The notes: a model not told the origin generated them from the letters alone. 64,000 nt of DNA from Marsupella aquatica (GCA_973895155.1 OZ316892.1:21700001-21764000); one strand, 5' to 3'; counted from the stretch's first letter, positions 11,656 to 25,384 are shown. Made by a program: numbers and translations.

Positions 11656-14600
11656 AAGTCCAAAACTCTTCTGGCTCGTTAGACAATCGTAGGCGGCAGA
11701 TGATGACGTCTCGTCTTCAGGCCCGGCAATATTCCGAGAAATGCCTTAACTGGGGATCTTGTAAAGCGCCAAGTCTCTCAAGAGTACAGTTGGTTCTCCA
11801 GCGCAATCGAAGAATCTCATTGTGAATCCCCAGTACTGTTGGCCACGAGGTCATACGTCAGGAGTCCTCGGTTGGAGCGCTATCCAAGGAGCGTCTGATC
11901 CGCAAATGAGTGACAACTGAAATAAACCCACAAGCCACAAACATCGCAAGCCTCCAAGTGCTTTCGCAAGCAGGAATCCCGCCTGAAAATCTGTTCCTGA
12001 AGTCCCTTGCTTTCTCTTCTCCTTAGAAGACGGATTGATTTACGATGATCATGCGGTGACCGAGTCCAGACTCATGCTGGAAGAGGGACTTAAATTACTT
12101 GGGCCCCACACGCACGACCGGGTTTCCCCTCTTCTTATCAACACTGGCACCCAATTCTGATCGAGTAGAGCTCACACAAAACATCCAGAGCCCAAGGGCC
12201 TGGACAATCCAGACCAAACCAAACGTTCGTTGAACGACAATATGCCGCCGGCAGCACTTCAATCTGACCAGGATGTGATCCGGAGAAGAAAGCACACGAC
12301 GAACTGTGGGAAATACTCCTGACTATCACGCCGCTGGAAGCCTATGACAAAATTACAGGACACGACGGAGACATGTCAGCCCAGCTCTTGTCGACCAGAA
12401 CAGCAAGCCACCCAACCCCGAGAAAAGCTGAAGGAGGAAAACTGGATCCACAGAGAAGAGCCACTGCTGCAAAATCTTAAGTCCTTGTCCAATAGTACTG
12501 CGCCAGCATCGAATGCACAGATTTTATGCATTTGAAATTCTAACTTTCTTGCCCTTCACGTTCCTTGGGAGCGAACGATATCTCTCAGAACGGCCTTGCT
12601 AAACAAACGATGAAGATCCAGGCGAGAGCAGCGAAGAGAAGGAGAGGACAGCAATGAATTTGGAAATTCAAACGCGGACACCAAAAGCAAAATAAAAAAC
12701 AAGATAATAAATATTGCCCAGATGGAGTAATTCCCCCACCGAACTTACATGCAGAGCCCTCTACCCAACTCACCCTTGCCTCTCTGCCTTGCCACTCCTC
12801 TCCACCATGTAAATGGCACTCCAGGCAGTCTCAACGCGGATCCATGGACGGAGCTCCCGAGGTGGTACAGGACAGAGACGATACCAATTCCACTAACTGT
12901 TCTAGACAACGGCACGGAGAGCGGTAGAGCGAAGATGACTCAATTGAATCGAAGGGGCAGGGGGTTGGGGCAGGGATAACAGGCTTAAGAGTCTGCCACA
13001 AACAAGTCCTATGGTGTCCCAATAGACGACGTGGCTGGTTCGCTCCTTGTTTGTACCTGTATTTCACGGGACTGCATTGCCAAGATACAAGGGTTTCCGG
13101 GAACTGATCAATCAGTCTGCCTGACCCTTCTGCCGACAATTGCGGCACTCTTCAAGATGAAAATTATTTGAAAAAAATTGAATGCGCGTCTGATGACATG
13201 AAGTGTTGCATAAGGAAGTGCAACGCATCTGGTGAATCATCCATTCTAAACATAGTACAGGAGTCAGGAGCCTCTTCCCTTGCAGAGATCTCTGCCTGTT
13301 ATGGCTATCTGTCAGGTATTAAAATCAGATTCGCAATTGACGTATTTCAGATTTTGAATACGGTATAGGATTCCGTTCTTGACTGCATCTTCTCCCGCAT
13401 GAAAACTAGAAGTTCTTGATGATTGAAGATGAGGAGTTCCATCTACACATACCAGGCTTGGGTTGGTTTGGTCTCCATCAGAAAACACAAGTGATCTACA
13501 GTTGCAGATGATGATTGTGATGACGAGATAGGAGTGTCCCCAGATCTATCTGCATTGCACTGTGGACGTGTGGAACGTTTTTTAAACTAGAAGATAAAGG
13601 TGATAATGATTCCTTGCGGTCTCTATTCGTTGCGAGTCGATCGCACTAGCTTCATCCTTCGTGCTTTCGCCAGAAGCTAAGGAGCCCTCCCTTCTCTGCA
13701 GGTGGAAGGTACTACAATGAGGACCAGATTTCGACTTTCCCAAAATCCTCGACCATGACATGAAATGCATCACACTCTAACGAAAGGAATCCCTATAAAT
13801 TAATAGAGCTCAGGTGAGGGGTTCTATATTTTGAGTTCAAGAGAGCATCGAAGAATCTAAAGACCAGGGCCCTCATTCGTTGCTTTCCATGGGTAACACC
13901 CATGCAGGCAAAGGCTTCGTATATGGATCGGAGTCCATAGTCAGGACTCAGGATCGGAGTCCATAGTGGGATTTTACGTAGTTTTATCTTGTTTACAGTG
14001 GCATCTTGTTAGACATCCTCTAGTATATCCAAGGTCAAATCACATTTGTCCACCATGAGTAAGGGTGTCCGACAGGTCCCGTGACAGTGCCGTGACACAA
14101 GACAATCTCTCCCGCTAACGAACCCAACAGAGTGATGGTGGAAAATTTCGTCCACATTGAGATTATGGTTAGGGAAGGTCTTCATGGCAACTAACCCAAG
14201 AATATGAAAAGCCGCTACAGTTGGTTCATTACTTGTGCATATCTATCGTCATGGACTTTTGTGATACTTATCCGAAGGTTTTCAAGTCCATCATAATTAC
14301 ACTCCAACGGATCGTACTGGTGTTAATCATGAACACCTGCTATCGCACGGAGCAGTTACAATCATGCCCATACGCTTACATGATGGCGCACGATACAATG
14401 CTTACACGTTCATGACAATGAAAAGGAGCCAAAGAGAAAACTCAGGAGCCAACGAGAAAACTCAGGAGCCAATGAGAATCTCAGGAGTTTTCTCATTGGC
14501 TACGGAGACGAATTGTTGTCCGATGGATTTTCAGACTAGGGTTTTGGCTTTCATATGCATTGCGTAAGTATCGCACAAACACAGCTAAGAAATGCTTTCA

Positions 14601-15591
14601 AGAAAACTCTTTACTCTCGTCTGCTTCATGAGAATGACTAAGGCTAGAATACCTGATATACCCGAGAACGCTTGTAGCTCAAATTTGCGGTAAATCGTCC
14701 AAATCGGTAAAGTATTGAGTCTTTACCTCAGGACAGACCTTGAGAAATCATTCCAGTGTTCTCATCTCAAATAATCCTATCATTCTTTTATTTCACTTGA
14801 GGTCTTACGAGAAGACCCCGAGTGCTCAAGGCTCGCGGGCGGACCAATTACTGCAAAACTTGTGTAATGTTGTAGTTTACATCATCACAAGAGTCCAGGC
14901 AGCCAGAAAGTCACTACCTGCGTCAAGAGCTACTGTAAGAGGTCGAAGTAGTACACGATCTAATGTGAAAAACGATCACGTCTGTTGGTGGTGTGGGAAA
15001 GCCAGATATCCTCCACTAATGGAGAAAAGAAGATTGGCCCAAAGGTCATCTGGGAGGCCAGTGTGTTCTAACTTGCCAATTCTTTGGACTCCTGCGGAAA
15101 TTCTTGATCCCTGAACTCAATGTAATCTATGTAAACTAAACCAAGCCCGATTTCTTCCTCATATTCCATCCCAGAATCAAGTCATCAAGTTTTCTTGAGA
15201 CTGTCGGGCAATTGGGCTGAATAACAATACACATGTTTGAACAGCACAGTAAGACCACATATATCATTCCTGAGTATATCTTATAGTCAGGCAATTCATC
15301 CACATTCCACCAAAGTAGGCCAGAGGTCAGACCTGGACGCAGGCTCCCGCAGTAATGCTAGAAAAGAACATCTTCGTCGTCTTCAAGAATCAACTGAAGT
15401 TTGCCAAAGTAAAATCATCCTACCACGATTGAGCCGATTAATTTCGACTTATCCAGAAACAGAACAAAAGCGCAGAATCATTTAGTCAAAAGTAATTTTT
15501 TTCTTCAGACAATTTCCAGATCAGGTAAGCAGCAGCCGACGTCATCATCAAATTTTGCGTTACCGAGTAATATAACAGAAACACTATACAT
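11656..15591. other. MICU upstream region and intergenic DNA
   Basis: It presumably holds the MICU promoter and 5' UTR next to 11655, then intergenic DNA up to the 3' end of the Ycf49-like gene. Short frames such as 12749-12979, 12831-13148 and 14740-15114 have no recognisable motif. A small repeat and inverted repeat lie at 14425-14502. At 15513-15540 a 28-base segment resembles the last exon of the Ycf49-like gene (15618-15645), suggesting a small local duplication beyond its stop codon. Confidence 0.5.
14425..14502. repeat. 20-bp tandem repeat ending in an inverted repeat
   Basis: Three units start GGAGCCAA at 14425, 14445 and 14465 (20, 20 and 19 bases). The last unit is followed by its reverse complement: AGCCAATGAGA at 14467-14477 pairs with TCTCATTGGCT at 14492-14502, giving a hairpin with an 11-bp stem and a 14-base loop. 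Confidence 0.9.
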
Positions 15592-17734
15592 TTAGTCCAC
15601 AGTTATCTCGTGAGACAACTTCCAGATCCGGTAAGCAGCAGCCCACATTGTGAAGTTCCCCACCAATGTCAGGAAAGCTTGAAGAACCACCAGAATCTGT
15701 GCACGCGGAGATATCTTCTTAGTATTGTGCCACAGGCTCTTAAGTTCGTGGAAGCGAAGGCAACAAACAGCTTCAGCTATGACTCAGCGTTCTCTCCATA
15801 CTGTGGTTCATGTTAGTGTTCCTGGTCCCTTATCTCCTTATTTTTCTTGCTAGTAGAATACCAATGAGATAATTCAATAGAGTCCAAGCCCTAAAGCATA
15901 TTTATTACTAGGGCGAATCCCAAGATGTCTCTCTAACATGACTTTCGATGTAAGTTTAGAATATCCCACCTCCAACGACTCGGCATTGTAAAAAAAGTGC
16001 CAAGTGCAAGCACACATTGCTCCACCCAAAAGTGGTACCTGCCAAAGAAATCAGCGTTTCACGTCTGAGAATTGCAAATTCTGTTACCAACACTAAAGAG
16101 CAGAGCTGTTCACGCAACTTTGGATTGATACGCTGATTCAAAGTGAAGGTCTTAAGTACTTGACCAGGCCAGCCTATCGAATCCCCTTTCACTCATCTTT
16201 AAAATTTCTTCGTGATGATGTGTATCGCTCTAAACAAGCTTCGACGCGGACGCTTTTATATGCTACAGGTACCACAAATGGAACACCGTCTCCGTGCTTA
16301 CCATTCCCCAGGTGAGCCCTTTCCAGGCAGATTTGCCCTCAGTGTCTCCATACTTCCATACAAGAGCCATGGCCGTCACCCTGCGTAGGAACCAAATATC
16401 TGCCATACATCCATCAACAATGGAAATCTAATAGGAAATACAATGGCCAAAAGGTTGCACCACCTTTCTTTCATACAACCGAAGAGCAAAGTTTGCATAT
16501 ATTAAAAAACTAAGATCTTCAGAGTAAACCAGGAGGCTCTCGCGGTCAGACATATATGACACTAGACGCTTTTGAGAGAATAGAACAGCTCAAATGCGAT
16601 GGTCGAAACTGTTTCAACACCCCTTTTGTAAGCCTATCCTCAGCACCATCAATTTAATATGCAAGGAAGTAGGCACAACTAGTAGCCCGAACACCTTCTA
16701 TATCCTTCTTAGATATAGATTAAATACCCGAGGGATGAATTTAATCAAAGACCAAACGATGGCTACGAAAGGTGGTGCCCTCAATTCATTTACTTCGTCA
16801 CTCCTCGCAACTTTCAGCACCTATCGTGCCATTGCCCCAGGACACAAGTGAATCTATTCCATTGGGCGTCTGAAGCTAGCTCAATTGATATATGACGACC
16901 AAGGAGATAAATATTAAGCGCACAAGACGAAGGAGCAAATAAGGCCTAAACTCAGGCCCCCAGTATCTCAAGTGCAGGAACCCTTGTGATTCCAAGCCTC
17001 ATCTATTTAACCAACTTAGGGCTACGAGAAGTGCGTGCCATACATTGCTTGACTTCGCTCTCGGCGGCTCTAAGCACTTTTTTGTGCCAATGCCCCAGGA
17101 GACAGTGACTTTCTTCAATTCGATTCTGCTGCAGAATAAAGTGGCCTGTATACGACCAAGGAAAGTCAGCAAACAACATGAGCAAGGGAGGAACTTACCA
17201 CTCAACAACGCTCGCTACATGAATTACCCAGGTTGGCAAGGACAGAGCATTTGATGGCTCGGCTCCGGCGAAAGTAACAACTGTGGGAAAGCTCGATTCC
17301 TTCACTGCTATTGCTGCCGACGACGCCTCTGGAAACTGTAACGCGCAGGCCAGCAAACCAAGGCCTCCAAGCACCGTGGAATACATCTCAACATCGCCAT
17401 TCTTGGATTCCCCGAAGAATGTGGGCGGAGAAGTGGAAGAATCAAAGCCCGCTGCATCTTCATGATCCAAAACTGGGCTAGGAGAGGTAGATTGGGGAAA
17501 TTGGGCAGAGGAGTAACGGGATTGCTGGCACAGACGGTGCACAGGACGGAGATACTTTCTCCAATCTCTCGAGCTACGGACCCTCTTCGAGACGAATTGA
17601 TGATCAAGGTGCAGAGCATTGCTAACAGATTGAGAACGGTGGAGAAACTCCTTTCCTCCAGCTGAAGATTGCTGAACGGGACATGTTCGCCTCACAGCCA
17701 AATGGAGAGGGAGGATCGCTGCTGCTGCCATCAT
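15592..17734 (-). CDS. Ycf49-like plastid protein (DUF2499)
   Basis: Four exons (minus): 17734-17199, 16380-16302, 16038-15970 and 15696-15592. The phase closes and gives 262 aa. The first about 130 residues are Ser/Thr/Arg-rich, as in a chloroplast transit peptide. The mature part has the DUF2499/Ycf49 signature: ALSLPTWVIHVASVVEW, then AMALVWKYGDTEG, AWKGLTWGMVPLLGGAMCAC, TWHFFYNAESLE and LVVLQAFLTLVGNFTMWAAA. These are several hydrophobic, probably membrane-spanning segments. Ycf49 is plastid- or cyanobacterium-encoded in algae and nuclear in plants. Its biochemical role is not known to me. The start has two successive ATGs (17734 and 17731), so either may be used. Intron 1 is long (818 bp) and contains a degenerate repeat of part of itself. 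Confidence 0.92.
16757..17130. repeat. Diverged direct repeat inside Ycf49-like intron 1
   Basis: About 100 bases at 16757-16860 and 17020-17130 share the order of several blocks (GGCTACGA, TTACTTCG/TTGACTTCG, and TGCCATTGCCCCAGGA/TGCCAATGCCCCAGGA). This looks like an old tandem duplication in the intron. The edges are approximate. Confidence 0.6.
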
Positions 17735-18339
17735 AAATCGTTCCTCTGGCTGCAGCTTTCCGACGAGTGATGGCTGCAGACTACAACTTACTGCTCACCT
17801 TGAAATTTGGATCCATGCTCTTGTAGAGAGCGATTCATCACTACTCACTAGCTTGGAAGACTATATAAAGTTAGTTATCCTATATTTTTTTGGCCTTGGA
17901 AATCACGTTTATGAAGATGGGTATGTAAGTTATTACAGTCACGGTTACCGAGGAACATAATAATGATGTGAAAGGAGAATATTATCTGTTGGGATGGAGG
18001 GAGGATTGATATATGTCAAGGCCCCAGGCCATGAGCACCATAGATTAGTAACTTTGTATACATCGACTATAAACAGTGTAACATGCAGTCCTGCTCTTTA
18101 TCTGTAATGGTTTGTTTAGGGAATGTCATTTATGTGGAAAACCTTCATGACCATTCAACTATGGTGACACTTTTTCCTACCTATGAGATAGGCCTAAAGA
18201 TCCCACTGCGCAAAGCACTTTGCGCACTCCTTGAAATCTAACTTGTCGACTCCTTGCAGGGTCTAAGTGCCTGGTCATCTCACTTATATTCAACAGCACT
18301 TTGATTAACATCACTTACTATTGACGATATGAAAAGTCC
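17735..18339. other. Upstream region of the Ycf49-like gene
   Basis: Presumed promoter and 5' UTR of the minus-strand Ycf49-like gene. I see no other gene. It gives way on the right to the C-rich minisatellite that lies before eIF3e. Confidence 0.45.
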
Positions 18340-19335
18340 CCGCTCCCCCTAAGTGCAGACACGGAGTACCATGACACGAGTTCCTGTTCCTTTGCCCATC
18401 AAATAACGATTTCAAAGGTTTTTTCCAGTGCAAAATAGTCATCTCAATCACAACACGCCTAAAAAACCAAATCTCCATGCCTCCATGGTCACAACCACGT
18501 TGACAGGACCTCTTCATCTCCTCTGTTTCAGTCACCACACCATGGCCTGACCACCATTTTTGTAAAAGAAGTGTGGATCAGGTAGGCTAAAACACAAGGG
18601 ACCTCTCAATTTTTATCCTCTTTTCATGTAAAGCCCCCCATAAGTGCACACAATCGATCCTGTAAAGCTCCCCGACCCCAACTCCCCCATCAGGACACAA
18701 AAGTAGCACCTTCGCACACAAGGAGTACTGTGACACTGTAAAATCCCTGTGTCCAACACACAAGTGACCTCTCAATTTTTGCCCTCTCCTTGTAGAGCCC
18801 CCCATCAGTACACACAAGGAGTGCCGTGACACTGTGAAACCCCGGTTCCCTGTGTCCATCACACAACTGTGACCTCTCGAATTTGTCCTCTCCTTGTAAC
18901 GCCCCCATCAGTGCACACAAGTAGTGTCGTGACACTGTATAACCCCTGCTCCCTGTGTCTTACAAAGCTGGATTATTTCATCTCATTACACATGCTTATT
19001 CCAAAGCTTTATCATTTCTGGGATCTGGGTCCGTAATTCACTCTTTAGAACCAATTGTAGGATACCATCCAAATAAGAGTCAAAATATGATTTTTATGGG
19101 TGGTTTGAGAAAACATCCATCACACAAGTGACCTCTCACCTTTTGTCCTCTCCATGTCAAGCCCCTCCATAAGTGCACACAAGGAGTGTCGTGACACCGG
19201 TTCCCTGTGTCCATCACTGGAAGTGAACTCTCAATTTTTGTCCTCTCCTTGTCAAGCCCCCCCCCCCCCCCATAAGTGCAAACACGGAGTGCCGTGACAA
19301 TGTGACACCCTTGTTCCTGTGTCCATCGAGTAACA
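18340..19335. repeat. Degenerate minisatellite, about 90-170-bp units
   Basis: At least five units carry the same block order: ACACAAGTGACCTCTCAATT, TTGTCCTCTCC, a CCCC tract, then CATAAGTGCACACAAGGAGT, GCCGTGACACTG and CCCTGTGTCCATCA. Units begin near 18590, 18756, 18850, 19118 and 19208. A partial copy lies near 18340, and unrelated sequence interrupts the array at about 18960-19115. A run of 15 C stands at 19257-19271. The array ends about 420 bp before the eIF3e start codon. Confidence 0.88.
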
Positions 19336-19755
19336 CAGTGTCAAACGTTTGTTCCACTTCTTGACAGTCATCTCAATGACAACACGCCCTAAACCAGAAT
19401 CGCCACGCCGCGACCGCCACAACCACAACACACGACAGACGACAGCAATAACATCGAATGCAAGACGAAGAGAATTCAGGCACCTTCACCATCCATTCCC
19501 TTCATTCGTCGAGCCGTTCTTGCCGCAAACACAATCTGTCACCCGTCCTCCTCCCAGAGTGCTGCAAAGTATTAGGTTTCCCTCTCATTCACCACTCTTG
19601 AAGCCGCCGGGCAAGAGCGTCGTGGAAAAGGGTATCGTAGAAATCATTTTCCGCTCCTCCTGGCAGATGCAGCTAGTTCGATGAAATCGGAAGCACTTGT
19701 CGCACAATTTCTCGAAGAGATATCGGTTGAACGACAGCAGTAGTGAGGAGAAGGG

Positions 19756-22700
19756 ATGGCGCAGTACGATCTCACGGCCAAGGTGGCACCCTACCTGGAT
19801 CGCCACCTGGTGTTTCCGCTGCTAGAGTTTCTGCAAGACAAGCAGTTGTATGCCGACGACCAGATTCTGAAGGCGAAGATCGAGCTGCTGGCGAAGACGA
19901 ATATGGTCGATTATGCGATGGATATCCATAAGAGCCTGTATCACACGGAGGACGTACCTGCAGGTTGGTTGTGTTGTTGGCCGGTCGTGTCACTCTGGGT
20001 AGAGTAACTTCTGTTGTTTTCAATCAGTCGGTTCAAATTAGTTAGAGGCGGCGGATGGAACTGCTGAATGCCATGTTCGGATACCCTCCAGCACTTCATG
20101 GTCCTTATGTAGTACGTTAATTGTATTGGAACCTAAAACCTAAGTCAGACATAGTAGATGGCTTTAGCTTAGGCCGCACACAGAGTTAGCTGAAGCTTCT
20201 CCCCTGCACTATCACACCCCTTCATGGAGTATATGCTATGGGAATTTTTTTTTCAGTAGGTGCATTGCTTGACTTCGTCGGGGAGGTAGCTTCTTTGCAG
20301 TAGCTAGTAGCACAAATAGATTATGAAAAAGGGGTTAAGTTTTTGAAGCACGGGTCTCAGGGTTCGCAGAGCATCTTATGAAGGTTTTGCCTCTCGTCTG
20401 TTTTTCTAGAAATGGTGGAAAGGCGATCGGAAGTCGTGCAGAGGCTAAAGTCCCTGGAAGAATTGGCTGCCCCGCTTATCAGTTTCCTTCAAAACCCTCA
20501 ATTAGTTCAGGAGCTTCGATCCGACAAGCAGTTCAACCTTCAAATGTTGCAGGAGCGATACAAGGTCAGTGGTAGTTGGGTTCTTTACAACGTTTTTCTA
20601 GCATCTACATTTCCGTCCTGCCTTTGCCTGCTATGGACCTTTCTGGTGTTTCTTCAGCAAATACGTCAGTTCCCATATGTGATTTCGACAACGAAATTTA
20701 ATGGAATGCGGATTTGTGTGAATAATAATTGAATGGAGCCGTGTCTTTGAATTGTAGTCATGTTCACTGCCATTTTCTCGGCAGGAGTTGTGTCATTGAT
20801 CTAAGTTGACAACCTCATTCACGAATGTTCTATAACAAGGTCACTGATACTCTTTCGGCGCGTTGGAAAATGGGTTTCTGTCATGAAGATTGGCTCGGAG
20901 CAGATCGAGGCATTATACCAGTATGCTAAGTTCCAGTTTGAATGTGGGAATTACTCTGGAGCATCAGACTACTTGTACCAGTACCGAACTTTGTGTACGA
21001 ACAGTGACCGGAGTTTTAGCGCTTTGTGGGGAAAGCTTGCCGCGGAAGTTTTGATGCAAAATTGGGATGTAGCGATTGAGGAGTTAAATCGCTTAAAAGA
21101 GATCATTGATTCAAAGGTGTTCACCTCCCCTCGCTTGTATGTGGCCCTCATTAGCTGTTTTCTCAGTAAAATCCCTTCGCTCTGTCAGTAGTGTGTGACA
21201 TTGTTGCTTTGTTGCTGTAGAACTTCTCATCCCCGCTGAATCAGTTGCAGCAACGAACTTGGTTGATGCACTGGTCCCTTTTCATTTTCTTCAACCATGA
21301 AAACGGGCGAAATAGTATCATTGACCTGTTCTTCAACGATAGGTAAGTCTTTTGCCCAGCATTTCTTGTCATCGCCACATTCTACTAACTGGCTGTTATC
21401 TATCTCCCTTTTCATGCCTCTCATAGGCTGCACGGAGGGATAGTAAATGTCGTGGGAGGCGAGTGTTGCACGCCCTCAATCCTCTCCAAGCTCGGAGCTT
21501 GGTGTCTGCCACACGTCTGAGCAATTGAGGAAGACGTTCTAAAAGAATTTTAAGCATTTTGAATGGCCAAGGGCATCGTTGAGTGTCCATTCAGAGTCCT
21601 TGTGTACACTTGTTGAAGATTATTTTATCTGTAAAGCAGCACTTCCCGTGAAAGCTCGGGTAGATGCTGATGAAAGGGAGACTCGGATCCCATCTGTATA
21701 ATTGCACCTCTGGTTTGCACTCTCAATTAGGTTCCCTATGAATATGCTTGCTTCTCGCCTGTTTGTATTGTCAAATGCTTCCATTGCCATCATTACCAGT
21801 GTCAGGGGTGGATGTATATCTGAAATGTGTGTTATCTGTCGAAGAAGATACTCATTATCCGTATTAAAATTGGGTGTTATCGGGTAATTCAACTTGTGGA
21901 CGGTCAAACTTAGGGCCGCTCTTGACAAACGTTTCCTTGATCACAGGTACTTGAATGCGATTCAGACAAATGCACACCACCTACTTCGTTATTTAGCAGC
22001 AGCAGTCATTGTCAACAAGAGGAGAAGGAACATGTTAAAAGAGCTCATTAAAGTGATCCAGCAGGAGCACTACACCTACAGGGACCCAATTACTGAGTTT
22101 TTGGAGTGTTTATATGTAAATTATGACTTTGAAGGTGCACAGCAAAAGCTGCGTGAATGTGAGGAGGTCAGTTTATCTGCTATCAGTGTTTTCTCCTCTC
22201 TAAGCTACGTTGATGAGTTCAATCGTGTGTTTGTTCTCATGTGCATCCTTGCTGTTTGTAAGAGAGCTGAATTTATTCAAGGTGATGTGTGCTGGATGAT
22301 TTCCCTTGTCGAGCTAATGTGGTCTCTTGTGTCTCCTCCCGCAATATCCTCCTCTTCCCTTTCTTTTATTTGATGATACAGTAACCTTGTCAAGGCCTTC
22401 AAATACTGCTAATAGACGACACTGAACTGTCTTTCTTGCTGGATAGACCAATCTAGGTATTTGGACTATTACAGGGGGTGCTTTTAGTGGAAGCATGGTC
22501 TGACAATCGAATAACCTCTTTGCAGTTAATTTTGAACGACTTTTTTCTTGGAAAGCAATCACAAGAGAATGGATTCGTTACGATTCCTCTGAGGGATGAG
22601 TTTCTGGAGAATGCCAGGCTGTTCATATTTGAAACATACTGCAGGATACATCAGTGTATCGACATCGGGTATGTTACTGCCCTTCGTTTGTCCTTGAATT

Positions 22701-23304
22701 ACGCCGACTTCCTGCCGACTGCCGTATCTAGAGTTCCGTGGTTTTTGTCTCGAGTTCTAAGTTTTGTAGAAAGTTTGGCCGTATCTAGAGTTCCATGGTT
22801 TTTGTCTAGAGTGCTAGTTTTGTGGAAAGTGTGGAGGCTTCAGTTGGTTGATGTGACTGTCCAGAACATTTTTGGATGCAGTCCTAGAACCCCATAGCTT
22901 TGTGTAAGTTTTCTGGCTTTGCTGACAAATAGTCGACCAAACAGGATGTTGTCACAGAAGTTGAATATGAACTATGATGACGCTGAGCGCTGGATTGTGA
23001 ACTTGATCCGGAATGCACGATTGGATGCAAAAATTGACTCAAAGGAGGGGACCGTCGTAATGGGAACACAATATCCAAATGTGTAAGTATTTCTGAGTCT
23101 CAGCGAATTAGTGATGGACCTCATCTTAGATGGCTTCTTGGATTGAATTAGTGTTACGAATTCATGACCATGTGGAAGTTAATACTATCTTTGTCCATGT
23201 TCAGGTATGAGCAAATCATTGAGAAGACTAAGCAGTTAGCAATCCGAAGCTACGTGCTAGCAAACACTGTGGCCGCCACCGCCACAACCACCCCGGCTCG
23301 CTAG
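19756..23304 (+). CDS. EIF3E: Eukaryotic translation initiation factor 3 subunit e
   Basis: A full eIF3e (INT6) gene, a subunit of the eIF3 complex that loads mRNA on the 40S ribosome. Eight exons: 19756-19963, 20410-20564, 20889-21116, 21221-21342, 21947-22166, 22526-22668, 22945-23082 and 23205-23304. The phase closes to give 437 aa, close to the 441 aa of Arabidopsis. The N-terminus has [20 protein letters not shown], typical of the family. Repeat-type helical segments follow ([38 protein letters not shown]), and the C-terminal PCI region (about residues 250-400) contains [20 protein letters not shown] and [20 protein letters not shown]. The last exon ends in an Ala/Thr-rich tail. The start is a good-context ATG. 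Intron 6 carries a 57-bp tandem duplication. Identification is secure. Confidence 0.97.
22721..22834. repeat. 57-bp tandem duplication in eIF3e intron 6
   Basis: Copies at 22721-22777 and 22778-22834 both contain GCCGTATCTAGAGTTCC and TGGTTTTTGTCT. They differ at about eight positions. The copies lie between exon 6 (ends 22668) and exon 7 (starts 22945). They are not coding, although 57 is a multiple of three and so keeps frames open. Confidence 0.92.
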
Positions 23305-25384
23305 CCCATTGATGCGAATCTTTTCCTGCCCAGATGCTTCCTGTTTTTGATCTCCTGGATTGGGAATTCACAAAGGATTGATCGTGTTCTCAACCATCGC
23401 ATATTCTTTATGCTGGGCAGAGGTTGTGTCCCTGAAGGGGGATGCTTGTGCTGGAATGTAAATTTGAAGAGATCTACATTTTAACACCTCTTTCTCTCAT
23501 ATTTAGTGAGGGTATCGGCTTGTATCTCAGCCAGATGTTCAGTGCCGTCCCTTCCTTAGGATATCTCTGGCGTCAAGCTGGCAACGGTAATGTGATGATT
23601 TTAACAAAAGAGTGAATTGGGTTCATACACATGAGTGAAGCTGGTGTTCATGATTTGAAAAGCACATAGAGATTCTCGTTCAAGTTTAAATCAAGTATAC
23701 CGAGAAAGTGCACCTGTAGATGGTTTAGCAACAATTAGCACAGACCGTTCGAGATCAAGGATGGAAACCATTTGAGAAACACAATAGGAATGAGAAAGTT
23801 TGAAAGAATGCCGAAGCCTAGCTATACTACGAGAGAGTTTAAAGTGCCTAAGCCTAGCCATACTCGTGAGGGCTTCACTAAAAGAGCGTGGAATAACGTA
23901 GACCGATCCCAACCTTAACCTGCAGGCCTCCAAAGTCTCCAGCTAGGCCAAGAAGGTATCTGGGCGGCTTAGTTTGAAGTTTTACTTATAGCCAATTGTT
24001 AATACAATTGGAAAGGAACAAAAGTCTCATCATTCTCTCCTCATGGTGAACGGAAACACAGACCATAAGCGTAGAACCATCATAATTGTAGACAAGGGTT
24101 ATATACAGCAACCTTCATAGAATATGATGTTACTTTCTAGTATGACTATTTTGTAATCAATTTTACTTTGAAATGTTGTAAACGAGCTAGAATGCTTTGT
24201 ATGCAACATTATACCCGTCTGTTTCACCTGTTCTGAAGAGTTTAACAAATCTCAAATGTATTGTGAGATATGTGTTGTATACACATGTTATGTGTAAAAT
24301 TCAGGGCCTGTATTATATATAGTTTTCCGGTCAAATAATGCTAGCTTAATTAAGTGAGGATAGGAAACCACAATAGAATGGAACAAAAATATTTGAGGGG
24401 AACATTTAATTATTATTTTGTGGAGAGTGAATTTAATTCCTGGGAGTGGTGTACTTTTTAATGTGATTGGTTTTCCTTTTATTTTCCTCCTGTTAGGGTG
24501 GGTCCGGGGTGGAGGATTAAGGGTGTTAAAGGGGAGGAACACAAAAGGAACGGGGATGGGGACATTGTGCTTTTTAAAATTCTTCTACTTTTTTCTTGGG
24601 ATAAGGGGCTACACTGGTGAATGAATGGCATCTTTTGGTGAGATGGTTCTTTAGTGTGTCTTTTAAGGAATAATATGGGTACAAACTAATAACAAAAACT
24701 CCAAGTCCTGTGTACCAGGCCAAACAGGTAATGGTCCGTGCATTGTTGAGTGCAAGTCTCAATGATCTTTTATTGTAAGCAAATGATCCTTGACACTATA
24801 AATTTGTCCAACATTGTAGAGTGAAAGTACTACAACTGCTCTTCTTCTTAACAAAACCAGGTGCATGTGTAGCTATGTTCAGTCGGCCATGACTGACCCC
24901 CTAGCTCACCCCCTAGGCCAAGGCGGGGTGCATTGCAAAAGTACTTACAGATGAAAACTATTTCACAAATCCAAAAAGCTCACCTTCCACAGTTGATTTT
25001 CAAACATGTACTATTGATTGTAATATTTTTGAATGAAATTCTAATCTACAATTCTATATTCAATCTAAAGTGTACTATTTGACCAGAAAATTTGAGGCAA
25101 AACCATCTCACTAAGATAGTAATATTCTCTCAAATCTTTACAAATGTAAAAATGAAAAAACATAAACATTAATACTATGTCCTGTACTATGTCTAAGGAA
25201 CTTTGCTATAAAGAGACTTTATATTTAGGGAGGTATTTCCTTTTGTCCACTTCCAATAGATTTTCTTTTTAAATAAAATTTTAAGATCAACCATTGCCTC
25301 ACACCTCTTAATAGAACAAGACATTAAATTTAAATCAAGAAATTTACAGAAAATCAATCAATCAGGAAAATGACAAGCTATGGC
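23305..25384. other. eIF3e 3' flank and gene-free AT-rich DNA
   Basis: The start holds the eIF3e 3' UTR. No gene is recognised further on. Frames such as 23691-23933 (minus) and 24288-24542 (minus) have low-complexity or unmatched products. The sequence becomes AT-rich after 24100. Confidence 0.5.
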
